A stretch of DNA of 64,000 nucleotides from Gigaspora margarita (taxonomy: Eukaryota; Glomeromycota; Glomeromycetes; Diversisporales; Gigasporaceae): assembly GCA_009809945.1 (NCBI GenBank), contig WTPW01000666.1, positions 117,762-181,761 of the forward strand. The letters run 5' to 3'. A model generated the notes under the pieces. It was not told the origin of the DNA. It was given only the letters and a program-made list of their open reading frames with translations, and searched no databases. Position numbers and translations under genes: made by a program. This document shows positions 10,425-21,020 of this stretch, in pieces (within the stretch, counting starts at the first letter, position 1; every line of letters starts with the position of its first letter).

Positions 10425-12275
10425 CTAGTTACTACAATAATAAGTTCTATTTCTTTTTTTTTTTGATAACTCAATATAAATTAGAATAATTTTGATTTCT
10501 AATTAAGACTAAATAGTATAAAAGTTTCAATAATTTAAATACAAATTGATTCAACCTTAAACAATAGAGAGAGTCACTAAAAGAGCAAGTTCTATAACAG
10601 AATTTTTACAGTAACTCATGATAATAATTACAATAATTTGAATACAAACCAACTTAACCTTATACTGGAATAGCAAGTAAGTTTTTTAACAAAAATTTTT
10701 GCAATAATATACAATTGCAATAATTTAACAAAATGCTAAACTAATTTAATCTTAAAACTAATTCAATTTTCACAAACTTAGATATTAAAGAAATTCATAA
10801 TAATAATGTCTCAGGTTGTTGGGCATTAGTGGATTGATCCTTGAAGATAATAGCAGAAATATATAACTAATACTAATTGGCTGCATAAGCAGCTAACTAG
10901 TATTAGTTATGTATTACTATCAAGGATCATTCCACTAATATAAGTAATCAAAGATTTTAAATAATCAAATATCTTTTTCTTTAAAACATAGTAGCACTAT
11001 TGTAATATTTGTGAAAATAATAAAATTAGGGCATTTTACTTAATAAAATCTTTGTGATAAAAAAGAGCTATTTGTTCTAGTATGCTGAAGTTCATTTTGT
11101 TTATATTAAATATCAGTGCATCTTTGAATCTAATTGTCACTACATGGCTGATCATATTAGTCCTGTGCTGCATCACACACTGTGCAGCTACCTTATTAAC
11201 TAAGTAAAAAAATTTTAGATAAAAGCATACCACATTTTTCTATAGTGATTTTTATATGTAATTTGCATCATTTTATACTATAAAGACTCTCTAGTTGACT
11301 GGTAGATTATCAATTAATTTGTTTAAATTATTTTTTATTTTATAAATTCTTTTTTTTTTAATTTGGTTTAATTTTTTTTATTTTTTTTATTCTATCTTTT
11401 ATATTTTTATTTATTTATTTAAATTATTTTAATTTATTTAAATTATTTATTTTTTTAATTTGTTTTAATTTATTTAATTTATTTTTAATTTATTTATTTT
11501 AAATTATTTATTTTAATTCATTTTTAGAAAAATTATCAAAACAACTACTACTAATTTATTTGTGAATAATTAATTACAATGATTTAGAAGAAAAAAGTAC
11601 AAGAAGACCAAGATGTATATATATATATATATTATTTTTAATTGTCTTAATTTATATTAAATCAAATATGCACAAATACTAACTATCTAAAACTTAAACT
11701 TGCACTAATACTAACCTTAATACTAATTCTGCATTACAATCTAATTTCTATTCTGATCTTACATAACAATCTAACCCTATTCCTTATTTAATACTAAAAA
11801 AACTATTAACCAAAGCCATAACACCTAGTGAAATATTAGAACAAAACAGAATAAAAATATTAAAAAAAAAGAAAATAAATACTACAAATAAAACAGCAGT
11901 ACAAGAAAATCAAAAATACAACAAAATGACAATAGAAGAACTGCATAACAACTGCATTTTACCTATAACAAGTTAATACCAAACTGATAATAAAACCAAG
12001 AATAAAACTGAAACTGCAAAAAGAAGTGACAATACCAATAACAAATAGTGATATTAAAAAAAAAAGTTGGTAAAAAAATCTATATATATTGGTCTACCAT
12101 AATATCGTGGATACTTTAAAAAATTTATATAGAGCTAAATTTATAAGCTGAAAATAAAAATACAAATTTATTAAATCTATATCTTTTAATAAGAAAATAA
12201 GTTTATAAAATTCTATACAATACTTTTTAAAATAATTAAATTTTAGTAAATTTTAGATTTTTTTCTTTTAATATC
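10425..12275. other. Non-coding AT-rich stretch with a T/A simple-sequence block
   Basis: No gene recognised. The block 11325-11530 is low-complexity TTTATTTAATT-type sequence, and a (TA)n run sits near 11616-11631. Inverted words ATAACTAATACTAATTGGC and ACTAGTATTAGTTAT near 10862-10912 form one local hairpin. Confidence 0.55.
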
Positions 12276-12520
12276 AAAGTACCTGCTTGGGGCATAGGAT
12301 TTATTCAGTTTACATATTGGGAAATTATACTTTGATGAGAGTACAACTAGCCACACATACATTTTTAGTATTTAATTTAAGACTAGATGCCATACCTGCA
12401 ACCCAACTATGGGAATTGCCTATTTAAACCCTCTGATCTTTAGCTCTTTTGACAAATCTCAACTGTTTCACTGGTATCCACAGTACATCTATAGTCAGTT
12501 CGGACCCTGGATCATTTAAC
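12276..12520 (-). mobile_element. 3' fragment of the long S1 SINE
   Basis: Diverged match to 43545-43790, with shared words GATGCCATACCTGCAACCC, CTATTTAAACCCTCTGAT and ACTGGTA. This is the tail part of the tRNA-headed repeat complete at 43500-44472. No tRNA head is present here. Confidence 0.6.
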
Positions 12521-12531
12521 CCTATGCGTTA

Positions 12532-12915
12532 ACAATAGTCATGCTAGGGTTATTATCACGAGAATAATCTGATTCATGGCTTATATGAAATTAAGGCTTA
12601 TATAAAAAAGGTAATAGTATATGATTGTATACAATAGAGATTGTAGATATGCATGTGATAGAGATTATAGATCATATGCATGCAGCAGAGATTATAAAGT
12701 TACATGTGAAAGTAAATAGTAAATTTCAGTACTTTCTTATTTCGCTTGTATTGTCACTTGTTTTCTTTGATGCCTGATTATAATCTGGCTTCATTACGCT
12801 ATAAATAACCCATGCTCTAGAATAAATAAATACGAAAAAAAACATCACATTGACTTCTTCAAATTATCCTGATAATAGCTTCGATGAGAAAAGTGCATTC
12901 CTGACACCCTTGTAT
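12532..12915 (+). repeat. LTR-like dispersed repeat (possible solo LTR), copy 1
   Basis: Repeat related to 15330-15570 and 16160-16440. Shared words are ATGCTAGGGTTATTATCACG, GTAATAGTATATGATTGTAT, GCATGTGATAGAGATTA, TTGTATTGTCACTTG and CTGATTATAATCTGGCT. The late part has TATAAATAACCC, AATAAATAAAT and an end CCTGACA, compatible with TATA, poly-A signal and ACA end of an LTR. The LTR identity is an inference; the repeat is seen. Confidence 0.5.
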
Positions 12916-13169
12916 AAAAAAAAAAAAGACTCACTCTGAAATTTCTTTAAGAACCTTGATCCAAGTATGGTTAAAAAAGCTATTAAAGTTGATTAGTGTG
13001 CCTAAATAATTAAAAGAGTTTATTATCATCCAAATGTGCTATGGAGTTACAAAATATAATAATACATATTATGATACAGTTTTCAATATACTAATGAAAG
13101 AACCTTATAAGTCTGATTTTCAGCTTAATTTTTTGGTATACTAGCATATAAGAGCCACATTGTTTTTTG

Positions 13170-14465
13170 TACAGTGGGGGACATATTATTATGGACAATA
13201 TTTGGGTAGCCATCACTCAAAATCAGGTAAGTAAACCTAGTACAAAATTTATATCACGTGTCTGCCTGATCTTATGGTACAATATACTAAAATTTTACAT
13301 GATTTTATTACTTTGTGCAGAAATAATGCAAAAAATTCTAAAAATTTAATTTTTTTATTTGTATGAAAGCCAAAATTTTGCATTTTCTATTTTTTTTTTT
13401 AAATTTTTATATAAAAAAAAAACAAATTATATTTTAATATCTGATGGGTCCACCTCCAATTTCTATACAAGCATCAACCCAATTGGGAATGCTGGTGATA
13501 GTCTGTGGCAAAGTTCTAGTAGTGTTTCATACCACGATTTTTTACAAGAGCATCCAGCTCTATGATATTACTAATGCCTATTTTTTATTTGGTTCATGCC
13601 AGGAGAACCCAGTAAAGGACATATATAGGTCTTGTCTAACCCAACATACTACTCCTGATGTTCAAGTGCCTATTTATACCTTTTTTCCATATTCTTAGTC
13701 ATGATAAGAGGCTTTGGAGCAACACACAAGAGCAAGCCCAAACTGTGCAAAGCATGGCACATAGTACTTTCAAAATTTGTTTTTTTTGCTTTGACAATTG
13801 TATAGATTGGTTATTTTTGTAAAGCTGAGATAGCAGTTGCCATTGTGACTAAGCTTTTAAGGTTTTCATCCAAAAGTGTTAGAGTTTTTGGTCGACCAGT
13901 CCTTTTTTTTTGAATTTCTGTACCTGACTCACTGTACTGCTAATAACGTTCCTTACAGAACTTTTACTACAACCAAATATAGCTGCAATTGTTCAAAGTG
14001 AATTATCTCTTTGGTGTCCATAAATTATAGCTCCTCGCTGACTTTTAGTTAAATCTTTTTTCACGCCATTTTTTGTGAGAAAAAAAAATTAAGATGCATA
14101 TTTGTTTTTTTTATGCTGATTGGTTATACAAATATACTTTTTTTATATTGTATAATGTTACCTGGTATCACACTACGTTTAAGTGAAATTTGAACTGATT
14201 TGAGCAAAAAATCAATTTTTTGTGAATTTTTTTAAAAAAAAAAATTCAAAAAATTCTGAAAATTGATTTTCATACAAACCCAAAAATGCTACTTTTACTA
14301 ACTTTTGTATAACACCAGTGCAATCTAATAAAATTGCACTAAATTTTAGTATTTTGCATCATTAAATTAGCTGGTCATGTGATCTAAAGTTCGTGCTATA
14401 TTTACTTACCTGATTTTGAGCGATGGTCTCCCAAAAAGTGTCTATAATAATATGTCCCTACTGTA
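13170..14465 (-). mobile_element. Tc1/mariner-type DNA transposon, degenerate (13172-14463, TA target)
   Basis: About 1.29 kb with long terminal inverted repeats. The left end CAGTGGGGGACATATTAT and the mirrored right end CAGTAGGGACATATTATT continue for about 100 bp (TCAAAATCAGGTAAGTAAA on both sides). It lies between TA dinucleotides at 13170-13171 and 14464-14465. The minus strand holds a broken transposase. The ends are diverged and the coding region has many stops, so the copy is old. Confidence 0.85.
13430..14085 (-). pseudogene. Tc1-family transposase pseudogene
   Basis: Minus-strand fragments match the family order. Near 14075-13950 is a helix-turn-helix part (LTKSQRGAIIYGHQRD, then IFGCSKSSVRNVIS). 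Near 13900 comes a GRP-like linker. At the end (13440-13530) is the typical C-terminus LPQTITSIPNWVDACIEI followed by GGGPIRY, as in the PRR..VI.A.GG.T.Y tails of Tc1 transposases. Stops and frame changes occur throughout, and I could not place the catalytic DDE residues with confidence. Confidence 0.75.
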
Positions 14466-14636
14466 CAAAGATACCGACATGATAAGAGATATGATATCTT
14501 TAATATTTTGAAAATTTTTGAGTAGAAAGCATTCATTTCAATATAGCAATACTTTACAATGAAATGAGCATTCTTCAAAAGAAGAAAGAAAATTTAAAAA
14601 TATACACAGTCTTTATATAAAAAAAAACAGTATCAG

Positions 14637-15245
14637 CAAATTATACAAAGGAACCAAATGGGAATTATTTGCTCAGTTACTGTTACAAAAATGGGATAAA
14701 GTTGAAAAGGATGAAAACAAGGCATTTACATATTATCTAAAATCAGTAGACGTGAATAATTCTAACCAAATATATTTATTAAGTTATAATTTAGGAATTG
14801 AAGTCAAAAATGATAAGCATAAAGTGTTTACATATTTCTGAGGTATGCTGAGGCAGCAATTTAATGGGAATTTAGAAAACTGCCTAGTGTTATTATTATA
14901 GAATTGGTAAAAAAAGAAGGACCCTTATTGCACCAATCAAAAATCTGAATATAAAACATCTGTACATTGTAATGAAGTATCAATCATGTGATCTTGTAAA
15001 GTAGCAAGATGGATAAGTGGAAATAAGGATATTGACAATTGCATAAAATCGTTCCAACTTAGAACCAGGATTATGAAGATGTAATTAAAAAAATTCTATT
15101 TTAGTTGTTAAATAAGTTGGTAATGGAGAATTTGGTTCTGTATACAAAGTAATCTGGTTGGACGATATATGACAAAAAGGTGAAAAATATTTCTTTCAAA
15201 TAGGTTTTTATTGCTATAAAAGAAATTCCAAAAAAAACAATTTCG
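14637..15245 (+). pseudogene. Sel1-repeat / protein kinase relic
   Basis: Broken host gene. At 14690-14850 there are two Sel1-type units (VEKDENKAFTYYLKSV, then EVKNDKHKVFTYF), as in the Glomeromycotina form GIGVEKDENKAFTYY.KSAE. After several frame changes a kinase lead-in follows (ARWISGNKDIDNCIKSFQ, 15006-15060), then a glycine-rich loop (GNGEFGSVYKV, 15118-15150) and probable beta-3 (FAIYVF). The lead-in and loop match the TKL-like kinases abundant in these fungi. No catalytic loop follows, so the gene is truncated. The Sel1-then-kinase order may be a true domain order or juxtaposition of two relics. Confidence 0.7.
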
Positions 15246-15329
15246 CTATCTATGTCTTCTTAGTAGTTACACTTTTGATAAGGTGCTGTTCGATCATGCT
15301 TGTTAAATTTTTTTCATTAAAGTCTTTTA

Positions 15330-15570
15330 TGGGACATAGTTATTCAATAATTATCAATTGTGACTTATATGATAGAAATGATAGATATACATATAATTGC
15401 ATGTGATAGAGATTATAAAGATGCATGCAATAAATGCATGTTAGCATAAATTATAAAAGCCAGCCCACCCATCTATTCTGTTTACCTATTGCATATTATA
15501 CTCTGTGTATTATTATAGCGAGTTGAATGCATTATATTATGCATAGGCCCGAACTTGTAAAAAAAAAAAA
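15330..15570 (+). repeat. LTR-like dispersed repeat, copy 2 (partial)
   Basis: Shares GCATGTGATAGAGATTA, AAAGATGCATGCA and the trailing GAGTTGAA...GCAT....CGAACT unit with the copies at 12.5 and 16.2 kb. It ends in a short A-run at 15560-15571. Non-coding. Confidence 0.5.
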
Positions 15571-16160
15571 TCAAAGGCCAACAACTTGTAAAAGAAAGTG
15601 TACTTTGCTAAACTTTCTTATTGTTTAATAAGACTGATAAAAAAAAAAGAATAAGAAAGACTAAGGGTCTGCATTCTCAAGTATAATAAAAGAGCATATG
15701 ACAATGGTATAGTAAATACTATAAAAACCAACCATCTTGTAGCAGTAAAATAAATATAAGAGAAAATGAGGATCTGCTGTTCCTAAGTCAGGAGTAAATT
15801 CATAGCAACAAGTGTGGTAAATAATATTTTTAATGGGTAAGTATTAGATTATAATACACATTTAGAGGTACAATAGGTACAATAGAGACTGGGCTAACAC
15901 TTCTTATTATGAGCATTAGTAGGTGGCTACCCACACTTGTAGTGAATTGCCCTAAGCTTTTCTTGTTCTCTTACATTAGAAGAATAGGTTTAATGCATCT
16001 CCTCAGCTTTTACTTCAGCAAGAATAGAATCAGCTTTAAAACATCTTTCTGGCTTTTCACTATTTTCTTCTCTGTAATCCAAATTGTTCCTCTTCTCATT
16101 TCCTATTATATAACTTCATATGTCTAATAAAAAGTGTTTAATATGAAATCCAAGTGAGAA
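15571..16160. other. Non-coding stretch; one half of a direct-repeat pair
   Basis: No gene recognised. The segment 16105-16165 (TATAACTTCATATG, AATAAAAAGTGTTTAATAT, GTGAGAATAATA) recurs at about 17188-17248 in the same orientation, bracketing 1 kb of tandem repeats. The 72-codon frame at 15909-16127 has no recognisable similarity. Confidence 0.45.
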
Positions 16161-16440
16161 TAATAACTCTATGCATTGATGATAGTTATGCTAGGGTTAT
16201 TATCACGAGATAACCTGATTTGTGGCTTATATAAAATTGAGGTTTATATGAAAAGGTAATAGTATATGATTGTATACAATGGAAATTATAGATATGCATG
16301 TGATAGAGATTAAAGATATTTATGCATGCAGTAGAGAATATAAGTTACATGTGGGTGTAAATGGTAAATTTTAGTGCTTTTTTACTTTGCTTGTATTGTC
16401 ACTTGTTCTTTTTAATGCCTGATTATAATCTGGCTACTCT
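16160..16440 (+). repeat. LTR-like dispersed repeat, copy 3 (partial)
   Basis: Same order of words as copy 1 from ATGCTAGGGTTATTATCACG to CTGATTATAATCTGGCT. It then runs through TTCATTGCACCTATTACCC into the first unit of the tandem array at 16483, which corresponds to the trailing unit of copy 2. Confidence 0.55.
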
Positions 16441-16482
16441 CCCTTCCACTCTTTCTTATTCATTGCACCTATTACCCTACTT

Positions 16483-16672
16483 GTTGTTATGTATAATGAG
16501 TTGAAGGTGCCATACTATAGCATGGGTTCGAACTCGCTATTTTATATTGTTATGTATACTGAGTTAAAGGCACTACACCACAGTGTGGGCTCAAACTCAC
16601 TACTTATTTATGATGTGTAATGAGTTGAAGGTGCCATACCATAGCATGGGCTCGAACTCACTATTATAAAAT
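16483..16672 (+). repeat. Tandem repeat, 3 units of about 65-72 bp with B-box-like core
   Basis: Three units of the pattern TAATGAGTTGAAGGTGCCAT, A.CATAGCATGGGTTCGAACT, CGCTA. Each has GAGTT and AACTC facing each other across a GGTTCGA / GGCTCGA core, so each can fold like a tRNA half. It appears to be amplification of the last unit of the LTR-like repeat. Confidence 0.75.
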
Positions 16673-16695
16673 TGATGCTCTGGGGGGAAAAAAAG

Positions 16696-16837
16696 GTTTT
16701 TGAAAGTAGAAGGCACCATACCATTGCATTGGCTTGTACTTTTGATCTTCATTTATGCAAAAAAAAAGTAAAAAGTTTTTGAAAGTAGAAGGCATTAAAC
16801 CATAGCATTGGCTCATACTTTTGATTTTTATTCATAC

Positions 16838-16868
<31 letters not shown>

Positions 16869-17065
16869 GTTTTTGAAAGTAGAAGGCACCAACCATAGCA
16901 TTGGCTTGTACTTTCGATCTTTATTCATGCAAAAAAGAAAAAAAAATGAAAATAGAAGGTGCCAACTATAGCATTGGCTCATACTTTTGATTTTTATTCA
17001 TGCAAAGAAAAAGGTTTTTGAAAGTAGAAGGTGCCATACTATAGCATTGGCTTGTACTTTTGATC
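16696..17065 (+). repeat. Tandem repeat, 5 units of about 70-86 bp
   Basis: Five units built on TTTTTGAAAGTAGAAGGCAC, CATAGCATTGGCTTGTACTT and TTGATCTTTATTCATGCA, followed by variable A-runs (longest about 21 A near 16838). Unit length varies mainly by the A-run. The AGAAGGTGCCATACTATAGCA core is similar to the preceding array, so both derive from one ancestral unit. The ORFs on the minus strand are repeat artefacts. Confidence 0.8.
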
Positions 17066-17234
17066 CTCTTTTATATTTCATCACATGAACATAAATTGTA
17101 TAAACAAAATTGTAAACATAAAATTGTGAGCACAATATGCAATAGCAGAAGAAAACGTAGTGAAGTAGAGCACTACTCCCATCATGTAACTTCATAATGT
17201 TTAATAAAAAAAGTATTTAATATATAATCTGTGT

Positions 17235-18705
17235 GAGAATAATACTAGCATAATCCTTAGGACTACTTTATCTTCACAGTGAAACTTGGTAGAGCAGTTC
17301 CTGTCCCACACAGGTATTATCTATACTTTAGTAATTATCACTATGGCTGAGGACAACACTTGCAAAACAAGGTTACTCCTGTCCTCTTACTAATATTTAA
17401 AAATAAATAAGGCACAGATCTGCACAAATCTGTAACCCTGGAAAATTTTAACAAATTTTGCAATAATATGTAATCCAGCAGTCTAAATTTAACTATTTTG
17501 GTACTATTTGATTTGTCTCAATGAGCTAATTTGAATAGTACCAAAATTATTGAAATCTAATAACTAGAATACAAGAAAATCCTATTTATATAATTTATAA
17601 GCATCAAATGATCTTGCCAACCAGTAGTTCAAATTTAATGATTTTGGTACATTTCGATTCCTCTCGATGAGACAGTTTGAACAGTACCAAAAATGTTAAA
17701 ATTGGACTACTGGTTAACAAGTTATTTTTAAAAAATAATTTGTGGTACCATTCTGTGCAGAAATTTAAATTTCTTTTTTAAATTTCTGCACAAAACTGTA
17801 CTATAAATCATTTTTTATGAATAACTTTTTCTAGTGATTCAATTTTGACATTTTTGGTACCTTTGTACCATCCTATCAAGAGGAATCAAATGGTACCAAA
17901 ATTATCAAATTTGGACCACTGGTTGGCAAGATGTTTGATATTTATAAAATTCATATAAATGGGGTTTTTTGTTTTTTAATAGTTGGAATTCAACAATTTT
18001 GATACCATTTGATCTGGTGCATTGAGACAAATCGAATGGTCCCAATGGATTACAAATTATTGCAAAATTTGTTAAAATTTTTTAGGGTCACAGATCTGTG
18101 CAGATTTGCACCTTATTTATTTTTTTGATGAATACCTACTACTTGCCCTTGTAAAGTTCACTTTCACTCCAGCGCCTACCTCTACTATTCTACTAGTTCT
18201 TATAATAACTTTCTAAACTTCCAAACCAGTTAGCTTAGAAGAGTCGATTTGTCTGGTATTAGGTACCACTATGGTTCTTTTTTCTTTTGGTACCTACTTC
18301 TATAGAATATGTTCTTTTTCTCCAATATGATTCTAGTGGGCAAGTTGGTGAACTCTTATTCTTGAGGGTCTTTTTTTGTCTGATATTCCAGCTCCAGTTT
18401 CTGATTCTCTAGTTTTGGTAGCACTGTTAAAAATTTTTGCTACCTCCTTACTTGGAACTTGCCAAATGGGTTTCTATTTCTCTGGTCCCTTGGATTTGTC
18501 ATGTAATAGTACATAAATGTGCTTAAAAGCTCCTATATAAATAGTAGACCAAGGATTACAGGAAATATACCCAACAATCAATGAAACAATAGTTACTATA
18601 CCACAGATTTATTTTTCAAAGCATCACTAGTAAAATTTGAACCCTCAATCTGCTACTTGGGGGTGACAACTAAACTATTTTCTAAGTTGGCATACCATTA
18701 ATTTT
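17235..18705 (-). mobile_element. Long tRNA-headed SINE S1, copy split by a foldback
   Basis: Two collinear matches to the S1 copy at 43.5-44.47 kb lie on either side of 17400-18130: 17262-17400 (ACTTGGTAGAGCAGT, CCACACAGGTATTA) and 18135-18705 (CTTGCCCTTGTAAAGTT, CTTCCAAACCAGTTAGCTTA, GCTCCAGTTTCTGAT, TTACTATA.CACAGAT). The minus-strand head (18640-18705) reads GCCAACTTAG as A box and GAGGGTTCAAATTTTAC as B box, a decayed tRNA. Confidence 0.7.
17400..18130. mobile_element. Large foldback element (about 725 bp palindrome)
   Basis: The ends AATAAATAAGGCACAGATCT (17405) and its mirror (about 18125) continue as inverted arms through the whole element (AATTTTAACAAATTTTGC, GATTTGTCTCAATGAG, CAGTACCAAAA, CCACTGGTT...AAC). 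They meet at a hairpin centred near 17774: GTGCAGAAATTT and its complement AAATTTCTGCAC. Arms of about 350 bp with mismatches. No ORF. It interrupts the S1 SINE. The target duplication was not resolved. Confidence 0.8.
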
Positions 18706-18907
18706 AGATTTTTTTTATTATTGTAATTTGTTAATTTTTAATATATTTTTATAGTAAATATAATTACTAAATATAGTATTATATAAACATAATTTTATTA
18801 ATTAAACTAGCAATTTTTTTTATTAATATAATGTCATAGTAGAAACTTTGTTACAGCAACCTTAAACTAATTCTAACATTAATAGTCTCTTTGTTATCAA
18901 GTAGAGA
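18706..18907. other. Short AT-rich spacer
   Basis: AT-rich sequence between the S1 SINE and the next MITE. Nothing recognised. Confidence 0.5.
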
Positions 18908-19438
18908 TAGGTGAGTAGGGTTGGAGGCACAGAGGTTGGAGGCATGCCCCTATCATGTGATTTATAGCTAACATATGATTGGCTAATTTATTATTATATT
19001 GATTTTAGCAATTGACCAATCAGAATACAAATATTTTTTATAGTATATACTTTATTTGGATCCATATTATTTCACCAACAATTACTTCATAAACAGCACA
19101 TTTTATTGACAATTATTCACTTACAAGTTCATTTTACCAACAGTCTATTTACCAAAGCTTATTTCACCAACAAGTTATTATAAATTAACTAACTTTAACT
19201 TTAATTCTGACCCTAATGATATTGATCAGAATTACTTTGTAAAATGTTTCAATGAAATAAACTGTAAAATGAACTTGTTGGTAATTGTCAGTGAAATGTA
19301 GTGTTTACAAAATGATCAGTGGCCCCTTTTATATATAGAGGGGCATGCCCTGAGGCATAGAGAGGCATGCCTTTCGCAAAGGCATGCCCTCTGAGGCATG
19401 CTCCAAAAATTTGCCGTGCCTCCAGCTCTATGGGTGAG
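18908..19438. mobile_element. hAT-like MITE with GCATGC repeats (18916-19430), near-perfect 8-bp TSD
   Basis: The left end TAGGGTTGGAGGCACAG and right end GTGCCTCCAGCTCTA are inverted, and the flanks are TAGGTGAG (18908-18915) and TGGGTGAG (19431-19438), a 7/8 match. Sub-terminal blocks carry repeated GAGGCATGCC palindromes (19344-19402). A foldback of the 2491-2794 family (about 19058-19326, arms from TATTTCACCAACAATTACTT) is nested in it. Confidence 0.7.
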
Positions 19439-20395
19439 GGTCAGATAAGTTCTTGAACCAGGCTGACAAATTCCTCCAACCTGAAAACTAGTTGAAGTAA
19501 AGAGATATGGCTATAGAAAAATTCTATGGTAAAGATTTCTAACTANATTTGTGCTACAGAGCACCCAATNTGACATTACACCTCCTATTTCCTATTTTAT
19601 ACTATTNTTAATTTAAGCTAATAAAATAAATCTAGTTAGGATATGTTGGAGAAAACCTAAGGTGTTAATTATGATATTATAAAAAGCATGTTGTTAGGGT
19701 GTAGCCTTGTAAGTACCATTTTTTAATAGCAGAGTGTAGGTTTATTGGTTGAATATGAGTTCTTGATGTATTTGCTTAAGTAGTACTTGATAGTAGAGTT
19801 ATTTTAGTATGTTTGGTTTTTTTTTGTGATATTCTAGGGCTATTTCCCATTGATGTTAAAATATATTACGTTGAGACCGCATATTTTGATAAAACCAATT
19901 TAAGAGATTATTTGAGAAGTTAGTGAGAAAGAGTTCAGTTTGTTTTTTTAGAAGAATTTTGGTATTATGATATGTTGGTTTGGAGCATATTCCTAGGATG
20001 GTAGGTATAAGAAAGTTGTATTGTATATTAGAGGAGTTAGTTGATAGTAATAAAAGAGTATTAAGAAGTGTAATATCTGAGGTTGATATTAATTGGGATT
20101 GTTGAAGTGTGTTATTAATTATATTAGTAAGTGATTGTTGGATGTTTTCAGTATTTTAGAATATAGAAGTATATAGAAAGTATCTTCAATTGAAGAGCAT
20201 TTACAATATTGATTTGTTGTGTATAGATTTGGGTAGCAGATGTTAAGATTTTGCATTGTTGGGAGGTTATTTGTTAGGATTTTGATATAGAAGGAGTATA
20301 AAGAGGAATTGTATTCTAAAGATTTAAGTATTTTAAAGTTAAGTTCCAGTTTATATCTAAAGTATAATTGTTAAAAAATTTAAGAGACGATCAAG

Positions 20396-20593
20396 ATGTT
20401 AGTAGGACCCCGAAATATACATAGATAGGTCAGGTATGAGTTTGTTTATTTTTGAGGTTTTTTATGCAGATCTTTTCTATTTATAGTAATTTTTTTGCTT
20501 ATTTTTGAAGTTTTATTCTGCAGATCTTTCCTTTTTTAGTAACCCTACAATTAACCTGACCTATCTATGTATATTTCGGGGTCCTATGTTAGT
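20396..20593. mobile_element. AGGACCCC-ended MITE (20404-20585, 8-bp TSD ATGTTAGT)
   Basis: A 182-bp element with perfect inverted ends of at least 30 bp, beginning AGGACCCCGAAATATACATA and closing with its complement, flanked by exact ATGTTAGT. The centre has two direct copies of a CTTATTTTTGA...TGCAGATCTTT word. High arm identity suggests it is the youngest of the three copies. It sits in the 3' part of the LINE. Confidence 0.9.
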
Positions 20594-20689
20594 TCTTGAA
20601 TTTTGATAATATTTTTGATAAAGGAGCGAACTTTGTATATTATTATATAATTGTTCTATAAAAAGTGAGTAGGTAGGTTGAAGTATGTA

Positions 20690-21020
20690 TAAGAGATTTC
20701 TATTATAGGTTTATCAGAGCCTTGTTTTGCTAGCAGGTCAGCTTGGTTATGCAGAGAACTAGTTGAATGTGATTCAACTTTGATAGGAGTAATAGAAATG
20801 TTTTTTGTAGATTTAATAGAGTTNATAATTGAGATTATATCCNAGTTTTTGTTTTNAATAAGTNTAAAGGAAGGAGGATTGATTAGGTTTTTGATTGCAG
20901 ATAAGTTATCAATATATATTGTAATAACAGAATTATTTGGTATAGCAAGTAAAAGAGGAATAGTTGCTATTAATTCAGAGCAAGAAGAGTCTGAAAAAGG
21001 ATTTATTGCTGCATTAAAGT
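20690..21020 (-). pseudogene. RNase H domain remnant of the second LINE
   Basis: Reads NPFSDSSCSELIATIPLL (glutamate motif S.ELIAI), then ITIYIDNLSAIKNLI (20870-20945, corresponding to IYTDS with Thr and Ser changed to Ile and Asn) and HSTSSLHNQADLLAKQGS (20700-20760, the H..N.AD.LA motif). A few N bases interrupt it. Function as in LINE ORF2 RNase H. Likely dead. Confidence 0.8.

Noticed and set aside
16483..17065. CRISPR-like array
   Set aside because: Eukaryotic context, units contiguous without unique spacers, and the unit matches a dispersed repeat end.
16749..17195. Minus-strand ORFs with FFFFFF and repeated CMNK motifs
   Set aside because: They are translations of the 80-bp tandem repeat and its A-runs.
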